Shown: piece by piece, positions 10,807 through 18,983 of the stretch
Numbering within the stretch: position 1 is the stretch's first letter
Layout of the letters: the number at the start of each line of letters is the position of its first letter
Assembly (NCBI RefSeq): GCF_008253865.1
Contig: NZ_CP042331.1
Coordinates: 4,296,001 to 4,360,000, forward strand
Length of the DNA: 64,000 bases
Origin: Bosea sp. F3-2
GTDB lineage: Bacteria; Pseudomonadota; Alphaproteobacteria; Rhizobiales; Beijerinckiaceae
Direction: 5' to 3'
The notes under the pieces: model-generated
The model's input: the letters and a program-made list of their open reading frames with translations, nothing else
The model's database searches: none
Told to the model about the DNA's origin: nothing
Position numbers and translations under genes: made by a program

Positions 10807-13800
10807 TCAGCCGCGCTTGCGCGGCAGGTCGGCCAGCATGCCGGCGGCCACCATCAGCTTCGGCAGGGTGAGGCCGGAGCTCGCGATGGCGTTGACCGTG
10901 GAGCGGGTCCGTTCCGCCTCCTCGCCACGCTCCAAGAGCCAGCTTTCCAAGGTGCCTTCGCCCTTGCCGGAGGCCGAGGCCTCCTGGGTCAGGTTGGAAT
11001 GGGCGTCGTCGAGGGTTTCGAGCGCGCGCTCGCGGGCAAGGCGCTCATAGTCGTCGGTTGCCGGCACCGCTGCCGCCGCAGCCTTCAGATTCGACAGGCC
11101 GAACAGCGCATCGATACCGAAGTGGATGCGGGCGACATCGCCGATCTTGCGCTTGCTGCGCTCGGCGATGTCGACGATGTCGGTCGCCTCGGCCAATGCC
11201 GGCAGGCTGGCGACTCGCGTGGCGAGCGCCTCCGGCACGCCTTCCGAGGTCAGCACCGCGATGCGGGCGAGACGCGCCTGCGATGCGGCCTCGGGCAGCA
11301 AGCTGCCGAGTTCGGCCGACAATTCCTTCACGCCCTTGGCGTAGTGGGCGATGGTCTGCTCGATCGTACCGGGCTTGGCGACCCCGCGGCGCAGGAACCA
11401 GCCCATCCGGTTGGTGACGAGTTCCTGGGCGGCGCCATAGAGGCCAAGCTGGGTCTTGCCGGGGATCTTGGCATCGAGCGCGTCGATCTCGCCGTTGAGC
11501 GCGATCAGGTCGAAGGAATCGCGGGCGATGGCATAGGCGGCGGCGATAGCCGGCGCGTCCGAGCGGGTCAGCGCCGCCAGAACCGGCACCAAGGCCGGGC
11601 CGCCGCGGTTGACGATCGCGTTGGCGAGCTGCGTCGCCACGATCTCGCGCCGCAGCTTGTGGCTGGCGATGGCGTCCGGATAGGCGTCTCGCAGGGCCTT
11701 CGGGAAATAGCGGACGAGTTCGCTGGCGAGGTAGGGGTCGTCCGGCACCGAGGATTCGAGCAGTGCGTCGTGCAGCGAGAGCTTGGCATAGGCCAGCAGC
11801 ACGGCGAGCTCCGGCCGGGTCAGGCCTTCGCTGCGCTTCTCGCGTTCGGCCAGCTGGGCATCGCTCGGCAGATACTCGACCGAGCGATCGAGACGGCCGT
11901 CCTGCTCCAGCGTCTGCATCAGGAAGCGCAGGCCGGGCGTCGCCGCAGCGCCTTGCGCCTCGGTGAGCGAGAGCGCGAGCGTCTGCAGATAGTTGTTGCG
12001 CAGGACGAGATCACCCACCTCGTCGGTCATCGTGGCGAGCAGGGCGTTGCGCTTGTCCTCCTTGAGGCGCCCGTCCTTCACCGGGCCGGCGAGCGCGATC
12101 TTGATGTTGACCTCAACGTCGGAGGTGTTGACGCCGGCGGAGTTGTCGATCGCGTCGGTGTTGAGCTTGACGCCCTTGCGCGCGGCCTCGATGCGGCCGC
12201 GCTGGGTCACGCCGAGATTGGCGCCCTCGCCGATGACCCGCGCCCTGAGATCGTTGCCGCTGATGCGGATCGCGTCGTTGGCGCGATCGCCGACCTGGGC
12301 GTCGGTCTCGTCGGTGGCGCGGATATAGGTGCCGATGCCGCCGAACCAGAGCAGATCGACGCGCGCCTTCAGGATCGCCGTCATCAATTCCGGCGGCGAG
12401 ACCTCGGCCTTGTCGAGGTCGAGCAGGGCGCGAACCTCGGCGGAAAGCGGGATGCTCTTGGCCTGGCGCGAAAAGATGCCGCCGCCCTTCGAGATCAGCT
12501 TCTTGTCGTAATCCTGCCAGGAGGAGCGCGGCAGGGCGAAGAGGCGCTGGCGCTCCGCCAGCGATGTTGTCGGGTCCGGATCGGGATCGAGGAAGATGTC
12601 GCGGTGGTCGAAGGCTGCGACGAGCTTGATCGCCGGGGAGAGCAGCATGCCGTTGCCGAAGACGTCGCCCGACATGTCGCCGACGCCGGCGACGGTGAAG
12701 GGCGTCGTCTGGATGTCGATGTCGACCTCGCGGAAGTGGCGCTTCACCGCTTCCCAGCCGCCGCGGGCGGTGATGCCCATACCCTTGTGGTCGTAGCCCT
12801 GCGAGCCGCCGGAGGCGAAGGCGTCGCCGAGCCAGTGATGCTTCTCCAGCGAGATCGCATTGGCGGTGTCTGAGAAGGTCGCGGTGCCCTTATCGGCGGC
12901 GACGACGAGATAGGGGTCGTCGCCGTCATGGCGCACTGTGTCCGGTGGCGGGACGATCGTCTCGCCGTCGAGATTGTCGGTGAGCTCGAGCAGATTGCGG
13001 ATGAAGATGCGGTAGCTCTCGGTGCCCTCGGCCAGCCAGGCGGCGCGGTCGGAGGCCGGCGGCAGCTGCTTCGGGACGAAGCCGCCCTTGGCGCCGACCG
13101 GCACGATAACCGCGTTCTTGACCTGCTGCGCCTTGACGAGGCCGAGCACCTCGGTGCGGAAGTCCTGCGGCCGGTCCGACCAGCGCAGGCCGCCGCGCGC
13201 GACCTTGCCGAAGCGCATATGAACGCCCTCGACGCGCGGCGAATAGACGAAGATCTCGTAGAGCGGGCGCGGCAGCGGCAGCCCGTCGACCTTGGCGCAG
13301 TCGAACTTGAAGGTGATGGTCTGGCGTGGGTGGCCGTCCGGGCCGGTCTGGAAGAAGTTGGTGCGCAGTGCGGCGTCGACCAGATTGATCAGACGACGCA
13401 GGATGCGGTCCTCGTCGAGGCTGGTGACGGCGTCGAGCGCCTCCTCGATCTCGGCGCGCTTCTGGGCCATGCGCTGCTCGCGCTCGCCAGCCGGGACGCG
13501 CGGATCGAATTTGGTGTTGAAATAGGTGATCAGGCCCGAGGCGATGTCGGGATGGCGGGTCAGCGCATCGGCGATATAGCCCTGCGCATAGGGCGCGCCG
13601 GCCTGCCGGAGATAGCGGCCGAAGGCGCGCAGCAGCGCGGCCTCGCGCCAGGCGAGCCCGGCGGCGAGGACGAGCTGGTCGAAGCGGTCGGATTCGGCCA
13701 ATCCGCGGAACTGCGCCATCAGGGCGGCTTCGATCGTCGGATCGAGATGCTCGATGTCGATCTCACCGTCGTCGGCGCGCTCCAGCGTCATGTCGTGCAG

Positions 13801-15642
13801 CCAGACGCGGGTGTTCTCGCCATTGCCCTGCGGCATGACGTTGTAGGTCCGCTCGTTGACGACGCGGAAGCCCATGTTCTCGAGCACCGGCACGCGAGCC
13901 GAGAGCGAGATCGGCGCGCCGCGCGAGAAGACCTTGAGGTTGGCGCGCTTGGCGTCGTCGCCCTCGCGCCGGTAGAGATTGACGGCGCGGCCACGCTCCG
14001 GCGTCAGCTGCTGGAGCATCTCGATGTCGATCAGCGCGTCGGCGGCCGAGAAGCGCTCGCGATAGGCGGCGCCAAAGGCTTCGGCATAGCGCTCGGCCAG
14101 CGCGCGGGCGGCGGGGCCGGCCTTCTCCTGGTCGAGCACGTCCTTGAGGCCGTCGCCCCAGGTGCGGACGATGGCGCTGATGCCGGCTTCGAGCGTGGCG
14201 CGGTCGATGCGCGGCGTTTTGCCCTCGTCGCGGCCGATGATGTAGTGGGTGCGCGAGAGCGGGCCTTCCGGATAGGCCGGGTAGGCGGCCGAGACGCGGC
14301 CATTATAGATCCGGGCCAGGAATTCGCCGACGCGCTGGCGCACCGTGGTGTCGTAGCGGTCCTTCGGGATGAAGGCGAGGATCGAGACGAAACGGTCGAA
14401 TTCGTCGACGCGGGCAAGCGCACGGATGCGCGGGCGCTCGGTGAGCTGCAGGATGTCGAGCGCGAACTGCTCCAGCGTCGTCACGTCGATCTGGAAGAGT
14501 TCGTCGCGCGGATAGGCGTCGAGCACATTCATCAGCGCGCGGCCGGAATAGCTCGCCGGATCGAAGCCGATGTTCTTGGCGACGCGCGCAACCTTCAGCC
14601 GCAGATAGGGGATGGCGCGGGCCGAGCCGGTATAGGCGTTCGAGGTCAGGAGGCCGACGATGCGCAGCTCGCCGTCGAGCCGGCCATCCGGCGTGAACAG
14701 CTTGACGCCGACATAGTCGAGATGGACGCGCCGGTGGACCAGGCTTTTGACATTGGCCTTGGTGATGATGAGCGCCTGGGGCTTGGCCAGGAAAGAGCGC
14801 ACCTCGGGCGTGGTGGTCACCAGCTCGCGGCCCCGGCGCAGTACCTTGACGGAGGGGTCGCGCAGGATGCCGAGGCCGGAGCCCTCGATCGGGTCGGCCG
14901 CGACGTCGCCGCCGGGAAAGCGATAGGCGCGGATGCCGAGCAGGGTAAAGTTGTCGCCGGCGATCCATTCGAGGAACTGCAGCGCCTCGGCGATCTCGTC
15001 CTCAGGCAGCGGCGGCGGGTTGGCGCGATAGGCCTGGATCACCTCGGTGATACGGCCCCGCATCGCGGCCCAGTCGTCGACCGCCAGCGCGACATCGGCA
15101 TAGACATGCTCCAGGCCGACGCGCAGCTTCTCGCGGGCGGCGGGCGTGTCGATGCGCGGGACATGGATGTGCAGCAGGCTTTCGCGCCGCGTGCCTTCCG
15201 GCGCACGGCCGGTGGCTTCCCCGGCAAGCGAAACGAACTTGCCCTTGGCGTCGCGCGCCACCGCCAGAATCGGGTGGGCGACGAGGCGCGGCTCATAACC
15301 CTGATCCTGCAGCTCGGCGAGCGTCGAATCGAGCAGGAATGGTTTGTTGTCGTTGACGACTTCCAGGATGGTGACCTGGCGCTTGCGGTCGCCCTCGCCG
15401 AACTCGTCGTCGCGGAAACGCAGGTTGATCGTCTCGGGCTTGCGCGGCTGGGCCAGGTGCTCGTAGGCCGCGGCCGCGGTGCGGGCCAGCATTTGCGGCG
15501 GCAGGGCTTCGAGATCCTCGGCGACGGAGCGACCGTAGAGCAGGCGGGGGAACTCGGCCGGCATCGCGCTCTTCAGGCCCGTGGCCGCGGCTTCGATGGC
15601 TGCGATCGCTCCGGCGGTCGCGTTCGTCACCCGTTTGCCCAT
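10807..15642 (-). CDS. gdh: NAD-specific glutamate dehydrogenase, giant type
   Basis: The 1611-residue enzyme belongs to the 180-kDa NAD-GDH class, which oxidatively deaminates glutamate to 2-oxoglutarate and ammonium for catabolism. The long N-terminal half (about 1-700) holds the ACT-like regulatory region of this class. The catalytic core in the middle carries GGLRWSDRPQDFRTEVLGL, then the substrate lysine region KNAVIVPVGAKGGFVPK. VGDMSGDVFGNGML and DLLWFGGIGTYIR follow before the NAD-binding part, and a helical C-terminal domain ends the protein. The ATG at 15642 gives MGKRVTNAT. The size is normal for the class. A divergent AhpD-like gene starts 111 bp away across a palindrome. Confidence 0.96.
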   Translation of the reverse strand: MGKRVTNATAGAIAAIEAAATGLKSAMPAEFPRLLYGRSVAEDLEALPPQMLARTAAAAYEHLAQPRKPETINLRFRDDEFGEGDRKRQVTILEVVNDNKPFLLDSTLAELQDQGYEPRLVAHPILAVARDAKGKFVSLAGEATGRAPEGTRRESLLHIHVPRIDTPAAREKLRVGLEHVYADVALAVDDWAAMRGRITEVIQAYRANPPPLPEDEIAEALQFLEWIAGDNFTLLGIRAYRFPGGDVAADPIEGSGLGILRDPSVKVLRRGRELVTTTPEVRSFLAKPQALIITKANVKSLVHRRVHLDYVGVKLFTPDGRLDGELRIVGLLTSNAYTGSARAIPYLRLKVARVAKNIGFDPASYSGRALMNVLDAYPRDELFQIDVTTLEQFALDILQLTERPRIRALARVDEFDRFVSILAFIPKDRYDTTVRQRVGEFLARIYNGRVSAAYPAYPEGPLSRTHYIIGRDEGKTPRIDRATLEAGISAIVRTWGDGLKDVLDQEKAGPAARALAERYAEAFGAAYRERFSAADALIDIEMLQQLTPERGRAVNLYRREGDDAKRANLKVFSRGAPISLSARVPVLENMGFRVVNERTYNVMPQGNGENTRVWLHDMTLERADDGEIDIEHLDPTIEAALMAQFRGLAESDRFDQLVLAAGLAWREAALLRAFGRYLRQAGAPYAQGYIADALTRHPDIASGLITYFNTKFDPRVPAGEREQRMAQKRAEIEEALDAVTSLDEDRILRRLINLVDAALRTNFFQTGPDGHPRQTITFKFDCAKVDGLPLPRPLYEIFVYSPRVEGVHMRFGKVARGGLRWSDRPQDFRTEVLGLVKAQQVKNAVIVPVGAKGGFVPKQLPPASDRAAWLAEGTESYRIFIRNLLELTDNLDGETIVPPPDTVRHDGDDPYLVVAADKGTATFSDTANAISLEKHHWLGDAFASGGSQGYDHKGMGITARGGWEAVKRHFREVDIDIQTTPFTVAGVGDMSGDVFGNGMLLSPAIKLVAAFDHRDIFLDPDPDPTTSLAERQRLFALPRSSWQDYDKKLISKGGGIFSRQAKSIPLSAEVRALLDLDKAEVSPPELMTAILKARVDLLWFGGIGTYIRATDETDAQVGDRANDAIRISGNDLRARVIGEGANLGVTQRGRIEAARKGVKLNTDAIDNSAGVNTSDVEVNIKIALAGPVKDGRLKEDKRNALLATMTDEVGDLVLRNNYLQTLALSLTEAQGAAATPGLRFLMQTLEQDGRLDRSVEYLPSDAQLAEREKRSEGLTRPELAVLLAYAKLSLHDALLESSVPDDPYLASELVRYFPKALRDAYPDAIASHKLRREIVATQLANAIVNRGGPALVPVLAALTRSDAPAIAAAYAIARDSFDLIALNGEIDALDAKIPGKTQLGLYGAAQELVTNRMGWFLRRGVAKPGTIEQTIAHYAKGVKELSAELGSLLPEAASQARLARIAVLTSEGVPEALATRVASLPALAEATDIVDIAERSKRKIGDVARIHFGIDALFGLSNLKAAAAAVPATDDYERLARERALETLDDAHSNLTQEASASGKGEGTLESWLLERGEEAERTRSTVNAIASSGLTLPKLMVAAGMLADLPRKRG

Positions 15643-15715
15643 GTCTCACCCCAGTTGTTTTGCAGCAGCGATGACATAGGCTGCGCAGGCTTTCAACTTT
15701 GCCTTGCCTGAAAAA

Positions 15716-15731
15716 GCGGCAAAATTGCCGC
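15716..15731. promoter_or_regulatory. Palindrome in the gdh/ahpD-like divergent promoter region
   Basis: GCGGCAA-AA-TTGCCGC has 7-bp perfect arms and lies 22 bases before the peroxidase-like ATG and about 75 bases before the gdh ATG. Position and symmetry suggest a regulator site shared by both genes. No regulator is assigned. Confidence 0.4.
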
Positions 15732-15753
15732 ACAGGATCTGACAGGACGCACC

Positions 15754-16371
15754 ATGGCGACGAAGCATGACAAACCAAAGGTAGGCGAAGAGCCGGTGCG
15801 GCAGGATGCGCCGCCGCGGGTGATGGCGCTAGAGCTGAAGCCGGAAAAGCTCTCGCCCGAGAATGAGGCCTATTTCGAGAAATGCCGGGAGAAGCTCGGC
15901 TTCGTGCCGAATGTGCTGACCTCCTACGCCCATGACGACGCCAAGCTCTCGGCCTTCGCCGCCCTCTACAACGACCTGATGCTGGCACCCTCCGGCCTGT
16001 CGAAGCTGGAGCGCGAGATGATCGCGGTTGCGGTGTCGAACGTGAATCGCTGCTACTATTGCCTTACCGCCCATGGTGCTGCGGTGCGCCAGCTCTCCGG
16101 CGATCCGGTGCTCGGCGAGTTGATAGTGATGAACTACCGGGCGGCGGAGCTGTCGGTGCGGCATCGCGCGATGCTGGACTTCGCCGTGAAGCTGACCGAA
16201 GCGCCGCATCGCATCGGCGAAGAGGATCGTGAAGCCCTGCGCAAGGCCGGGTTCGGCGAGCGCGACATCTGGGACATCGGCGCGGTCGCGTCCTTCTACA
16301 ACATGTCGAACCGGATGGCCTCGGCCGTCGATATGCGGCCCAATGCGGAATATCACGCCCAGGCGCGCTAG
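15754..16371 (+). CDS. Peroxidase-related enzyme, AhpD/carboxymuconolactone decarboxylase-like
   Basis: The 205-residue protein has the AhpD-like active site CYYCLTAHG (Cys-X-X-Cys with a following His) preceded by LSKLEREMIAVAVSNVNR. It fits the 'uncharacterised peroxidase-related enzyme' subfamily of about 190-210 residues. A peroxide- or alkylhydroperoxide-reducing role is likely but unproven. AGGA lies upstream of the ATG, 9 bases away. The gene is divergent from gdh. A dispersed repeat begins about 12 bp after its stop. Confidence 0.87.
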   Translation: MATKHDKPKVGEEPVRQDAPPRVMALELKPEKLSPENEAYFEKCREKLGFVPNVLTSYAHDDAKLSAFAALYNDLMLAPSGLSKLEREMIAVAVSNVNRCYYCLTAHGAAVRQLSGDPVLGELIVMNYRAAELSVRHRAMLDFAVKLTEAPHRIGEEDREALRKAGFGERDIWDIGAVASFYNMSNRMASAVDMRPNAEYHAQAR

Positions 16372-16383
16372 ATCGCTGAGCAT

Positions 16384-16472
16384 CCTATCGGACGCGATAA
16401 TGGTGAGCTATCTACTTGTTATCGCATCGGATTTTTCCGAAAGCGGATTCCACTTTTCGGTCCGATGCTATA
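16384..16472. repeat. Dispersed palindromic repeat, family D copy 1
   Basis: This 89-bp element starts CCTATCGGACGCGATAA and ends TCGGTCCGATGCTAT. It contains two nested inverted repeats: TCGGACGCGATAA against TTATCGCATCGGA, and a second hairpin around the TTTTCCGAAA part. A near-identical copy is at 61537-61626. Both lie next to gene 3' ends. Confidence 0.85.
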
Positions 16473-16518
16473 GCCCGCTTTCCGAGTCGTCGCGGCCTTG
16501 TGAAGCAGCGCCACCCCC

Positions 16519-16550
16519 AAAAAAGAAAACGGCCGGCGCAATGCCAGCCG
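16519..16550 (-). terminator. Rho-independent terminator of the candidate small RNA
   Basis: The stem occupies 16530-16550 and the T-tract (read on the minus strand) 16529-16519. It does not serve the convergent ahpD-like gene, which would read it in the wrong orientation. Confidence 0.8.
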
Positions 16551-16680
16551 CTAGTTGGCCCCGACTCGGTGGCCCGGCTCCACCGGAACTCCGGGGGGCT
16601 GGGGGGCTGACAAACCGGCGTTCAGCGAAACCGGGCCGTCGAGGCAACGGGGGGAGTTGAGCGGCGCAACTTGGCAGTCG
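16519..16680 (-). ncRNA. Candidate small RNA with intrinsic terminator, family unknown
   Basis: On the minus strand the segment ends in a textbook terminator: an 8-bp stem (CGGCTGGC with GCCGGCCG, one G-U pair), 5-base loop, then TTTTCTTTTTT. Upstream lie several short hairpins: GGTGG/CCACC with a 7-base loop, CCGGA/TCCGG, and a long-range pair AACTCC/GGAGTT. No protein-like frame precedes the terminator and no gene on this strand ends here. The 5' end is not determined; 16680 is a guess. I could not match it to tmRNA, SRP RNA, RNase P RNA or a known alphaproteobacterial sRNA family by eye. Confidence 0.5.
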
Positions 16681-16828
16681 CTTGACGCGTTCGCGGCGAA
16701 AATGCGGCATTTGCGACGAATGCTTACCCAGCGCTTGATCCCGGATGAGCGCGATCTCTTGCCAGCGCAGCAGGGCGGGCGCATCATCGCCCTGTCCTTT
16801 TTCGTGAGGCTCCGCTCAGGGAGGCGCC

Positions 16829-17197
16829 ATGAGCGAAAGCGAAACGCCGCAATCGCAACCGGCCGGCGCGGTCGTCCATTTTCCGTCGCCGGCCCGGCCA
16901 GCGACCGTCACCTTCGATCGGCGCGAACTCAGCGAATTGCTCAATCTCTATGGCCGCATGGTCGCGGCCGGCGAATGGCGCGACTACGCCATCGATTTCC
17001 TGAAGGACAAGGCGCAGTTCTCGGTGTTCCGGCGCTCGTCGGAGATGCCGCTCTACCGAATCGTCAAGGATCCGGCGCTGGCGCGCCGGCAAGGCGCCTA
17101 TTCGGTCGTGGCTGCGACGGGGCTGATTCTCAAGCGCGGCTCGGAGCTGTCACGCGTCCTGAAGGTGCTCGACCGCAGGCTGAGCGTCGTGAACTAG
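16829..17197 (+). CDS. DUF2794 domain protein
   Basis: The 122-residue protein of unknown function is confined to alphaproteobacteria. Conserved parts are VTFDRRELSELLNLYGRMVAAGEWRDYAIDFLKD, SVFRRSSEMPLYRIVKDP and a C-terminal LKRGSELSRVLKVLDRRL. There is no signal peptide or membrane segment, so it is cytoplasmic. AGGGAGG stands 5 bases before the ATG. The first 25 residues are low complexity. It is transcribed away from the candidate small RNA. Confidence 0.88.
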   Translation: MSESETPQSQPAGAVVHFPSPARPATVTFDRRELSELLNLYGRMVAAGEWRDYAIDFLKDKAQFSVFRRSSEMPLYRIVKDPALARRQGAYSVVAATGLILKRGSELSRVLKVLDRRLSVVN

Positions 17198-17208
17198 GCG
17201 GAAGCAGT

Positions 17209-17347
17209 TTTACGAAAATACCTCCGTCATTCCGGACAAGCCGCGTAAGCGGCGCCGATCCGGAATCCATCATAGGGCTCGGCGCTCTACGATGGATTCC
17301 AGGTCTGCGCTTCGCTTGCCCGGAATGACGGAGGTCTTTTCGTATCT
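17209..17347. repeat. Dispersed palindromic repeat, family A copy 1
   Basis: The outer arms CCTCCGTCATTCCGG and CCGGAATGACGGAGG are perfect complements, extended outward by ACGAAAA and TTTTCGT. The interior carries GATCCGGAATCCATC and TGGATTCCAGGTCTGCGC, shared with the other family A copies. It fills the gap between two converging genes and can form a long hairpin in either transcript. Confidence 0.9.
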
Positions 17348-17357
17348 GGTCAGAAGT

Positions 17358-17894
17358 TCAGAGTCCCGGCGGCGCGCGGTCGCCTTCGCCCAGTTCTTTC
17401 TGCATCAGCATCTGATCGAGCCAGCGGCCGTGCTTGAAGCCGACCTTTTCGGCCACGCCGATCAGGCGGAAGCCGGCCTTCTCATGCAGGCGACGCGAGC
17501 CGACCGAGGCGCCGGTGCCGTCGCCGATCACTGCGATCATCTGGCGGAAGCCGCGTTCGGTGCAGGCCTTCATCAGCGCATCGAGGAGCAGGCCGCCGAT
17601 GCCCAGCCCCTGCGCCGTGGGAGCGATATAGATCGAGTTCTCGACCGTGGCGCGATAGGCCGGCCGCGGCCGGTAGGCGCCGGCATAGGCGTAGCCCAGA
17701 ACCTCGCCGTCGCGCTCGGCGACGAGATAGGGATAGCCGCCCGCCAGGATGGTTTCGTAACGGCGCAGCATCTCCGCTTCGCCTGGCGGCTCCAGCTCCC
17801 AGGACGCCGTCCCGTGCTGGACCGCATCGGCGTAGATCGCGGTGATGGCGGTGATGTCAGCCCGGCAGGCCGGGCGGATCGCGGGCGTCGTCAT
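17358..17894 (-). CDS. GNAT N-acetyltransferase, phosphinothricin acetyltransferase type
   Basis: The 178-residue acetyl-CoA-dependent enzyme has RPACRADITAITAIYADAVQHGTASWE at the N-terminus. The GNAT acetyl-CoA loop QGLGIGGLLLDAL follows, then the C-terminal GFKHGRWLDQMLMQK; all are typical of the Pat/YncA group. Members acetylate phosphinothricin, methionine sulfoximine or related amines; the native substrate is uncertain. The start is ATG at 17894. It converges with DUF2794 across the family A repeat. Confidence 0.87.
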   Translation of the reverse strand: MTTPAIRPACRADITAITAIYADAVQHGTASWELEPPGEAEMLRRYETILAGGYPYLVAERDGEVLGYAYAGAYRPRPAYRATVENSIYIAPTAQGLGIGGLLLDALMKACTERGFRQMIAVIGDGTGASVGSRRLHEKAGFRLIGVAEKVGFKHGRWLDQMLMQKELGEGDRAPPGL

Positions 17895-17921
17895 GGACGC
17901 AGAATGAGCAACGCCCGTGCC

Positions 17922-17953
17922 AAAAGAAAAGCCCCGGCCGTGAGGCCGGGGCT
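17922..17953 (-). terminator. Rho-independent terminator after the BI-1/YbhL gene
   Basis: On the minus strand a 10-bp GC stem (AGCCCCGGCC and complement) with a 4-base loop is followed by TTTTCTTTT, about 30 bases after the stop of the BI-1 gene. Confidence 0.92.
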
Positions 17954-17982
17954 CGTCCGCTCCCGTTAGGAGCTTTTCGTTC

Positions 17983-18765
17983 TCACTCGCGGTTGCCGAG
18001 CAGCGAGAGCAGGAACTGGAACATGTTGATGAAGTTCAGGTAGAGCGACAGCGCGCCGTTCACCGAGAGCTTCGCAGCCTCTTCCGGGCCAAGGTCGGAG
18101 GAGAGATACATCTCCTTCAGGCGCTGGGTATCCCAGGCGGTCAGGCCCGCGAAGATCAGCACGCCGATCACCGAGATGGCGAAGCCGAGGGCGCCCGAAG
18201 CCAGGAAGATGTTCACGACCGAGGCCAGGATCAGGCCGATCAGGCCCATGACCAGGAACGAGCCGATGCCGGATAGCGACTTGGTGGTGGTGTAGCCGTA
18301 GAGGCTGAGGCCACCGAAAGCCGCCGCGGTGATGAAGAAGACCTGCACCACCGACGCGCCGGTGTAGCGGATCAGGATCGTCGAGAGCGAGACGCCCATC
18401 ACCGCCGCGAAGGCGAAGAACATCGTCCGGGCGGACGAGGCGGACATTTTGTCAGCACGGAACGAGAAGAAGAAGATGAAGGCCAGCGGCGCCAGCGCGA
18501 CCACCCACATCAGCGGCGTGCCGTAAAGCAGCTGGCCGAAGGAGGTGAGGTAGGTGTTGCCGATCTTGGCGACGGCGCCGGCCTGGTCCGTGACGGCGAG
18601 CTTGTTGATGCCCAGCGCGAACAGCGCCGAGATCGCCAGGCCAATCACCATGTTGTTGTAGACGCCGAGCATGAACGAGCGCAGGCCCTGATCCATCTCG
18701 ACGGCGCTGGTCTGCTGTGCGCGGCCGGCACCCCAGACTGGAGCATTGCGGTCGAAGTTGCTCAT
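17983..18765 (-). CDS. ybhL: Bax inhibitor-1/YbhL family membrane protein
   Basis: The 260-residue inner-membrane protein has seven hydrophobic segments. Family landmarks are QGLRSFMLGVYNNMVIGLAISALFALGI, the central ARTMFFAFAAVMGVSLS, and the C-terminal GLTAWDTQRLKEMY with LYLNFINMFQFLLSLLGNR. Related proteins behave as pH-sensitive calcium leak channels; the bacterial role is not settled. The ATG at 18765 is preceded by GGGGAAA. It has a candidate cis-acting leader upstream and a strong terminator downstream, so it is a single-gene unit. Confidence 0.93.
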   Translation of the reverse strand: MSNFDRNAPVWGAGRAQQTSAVEMDQGLRSFMLGVYNNMVIGLAISALFALGINKLAVTDQAGAVAKIGNTYLTSFGQLLYGTPLMWVVALAPLAFIFFFSFRADKMSASSARTMFFAFAAVMGVSLSTILIRYTGASVVQVFFITAAAFGGLSLYGYTTTKSLSGIGSFLVMGLIGLILASVVNIFLASGALGFAISVIGVLIFAGLTAWDTQRLKEMYLSSDLGPEEAAKLSVNGALSLYLNFINMFQFLLSLLGNRE

Positions 18766-18830
18766 TAAGTGAGTTTCCCCTGACGTAGTTTCGGACGACG
18801 GAAGGCACGCGAGCGCCAGCCGTCCTCGCG
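18766..18830 (-). promoter_or_regulatory. Candidate ybhL leader RNA motif
   Basis: Immediately upstream of the BI-1/YbhL ATG the minus strand forms a hairpin: GGACGGCTGGCGCT, a short GC loop, and CTTCCGTCGTCC pairing back (18793-18825). A single-stranded stretch then runs to the GGGGAAA ribosome site. A conserved RNA motif of unknown ligand, the ybhL leader, is described upstream of this gene family in Rhizobiales. Position and shape agree, but I have not aligned it to the model. Confidence 0.5.
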
Positions 18831-18983
18831 CACGATCGTCGCGATGAGGGGAATATGAGGGGCTTTGCGGGTTCTTACAAGGCCCAGCCATGGTTAGGGC
18901 CGGCGGGCGATAGAAGTTCGGCACTGCACCAATGCAGAATTACAGGATTTTAATGTCTATCATGAGTCGTTCTCAGATAGTCA

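Noticed and set aside
12928..15711. Very long open frames opposite gdh, ftsK (2849-5500) and acnA (47655-50447)
   Set aside because: They mirror the codon pattern of strongly conserved genes in high-GC DNA; the translations are Arg/Ala/Asp-rich without any domain.
16555..17328. Open frames through the candidate small RNA region
   Set aside because: Composition is unlike neighbouring genes and no start with ribosome site or known domain is present; the hairpins and terminator fit an RNA better.
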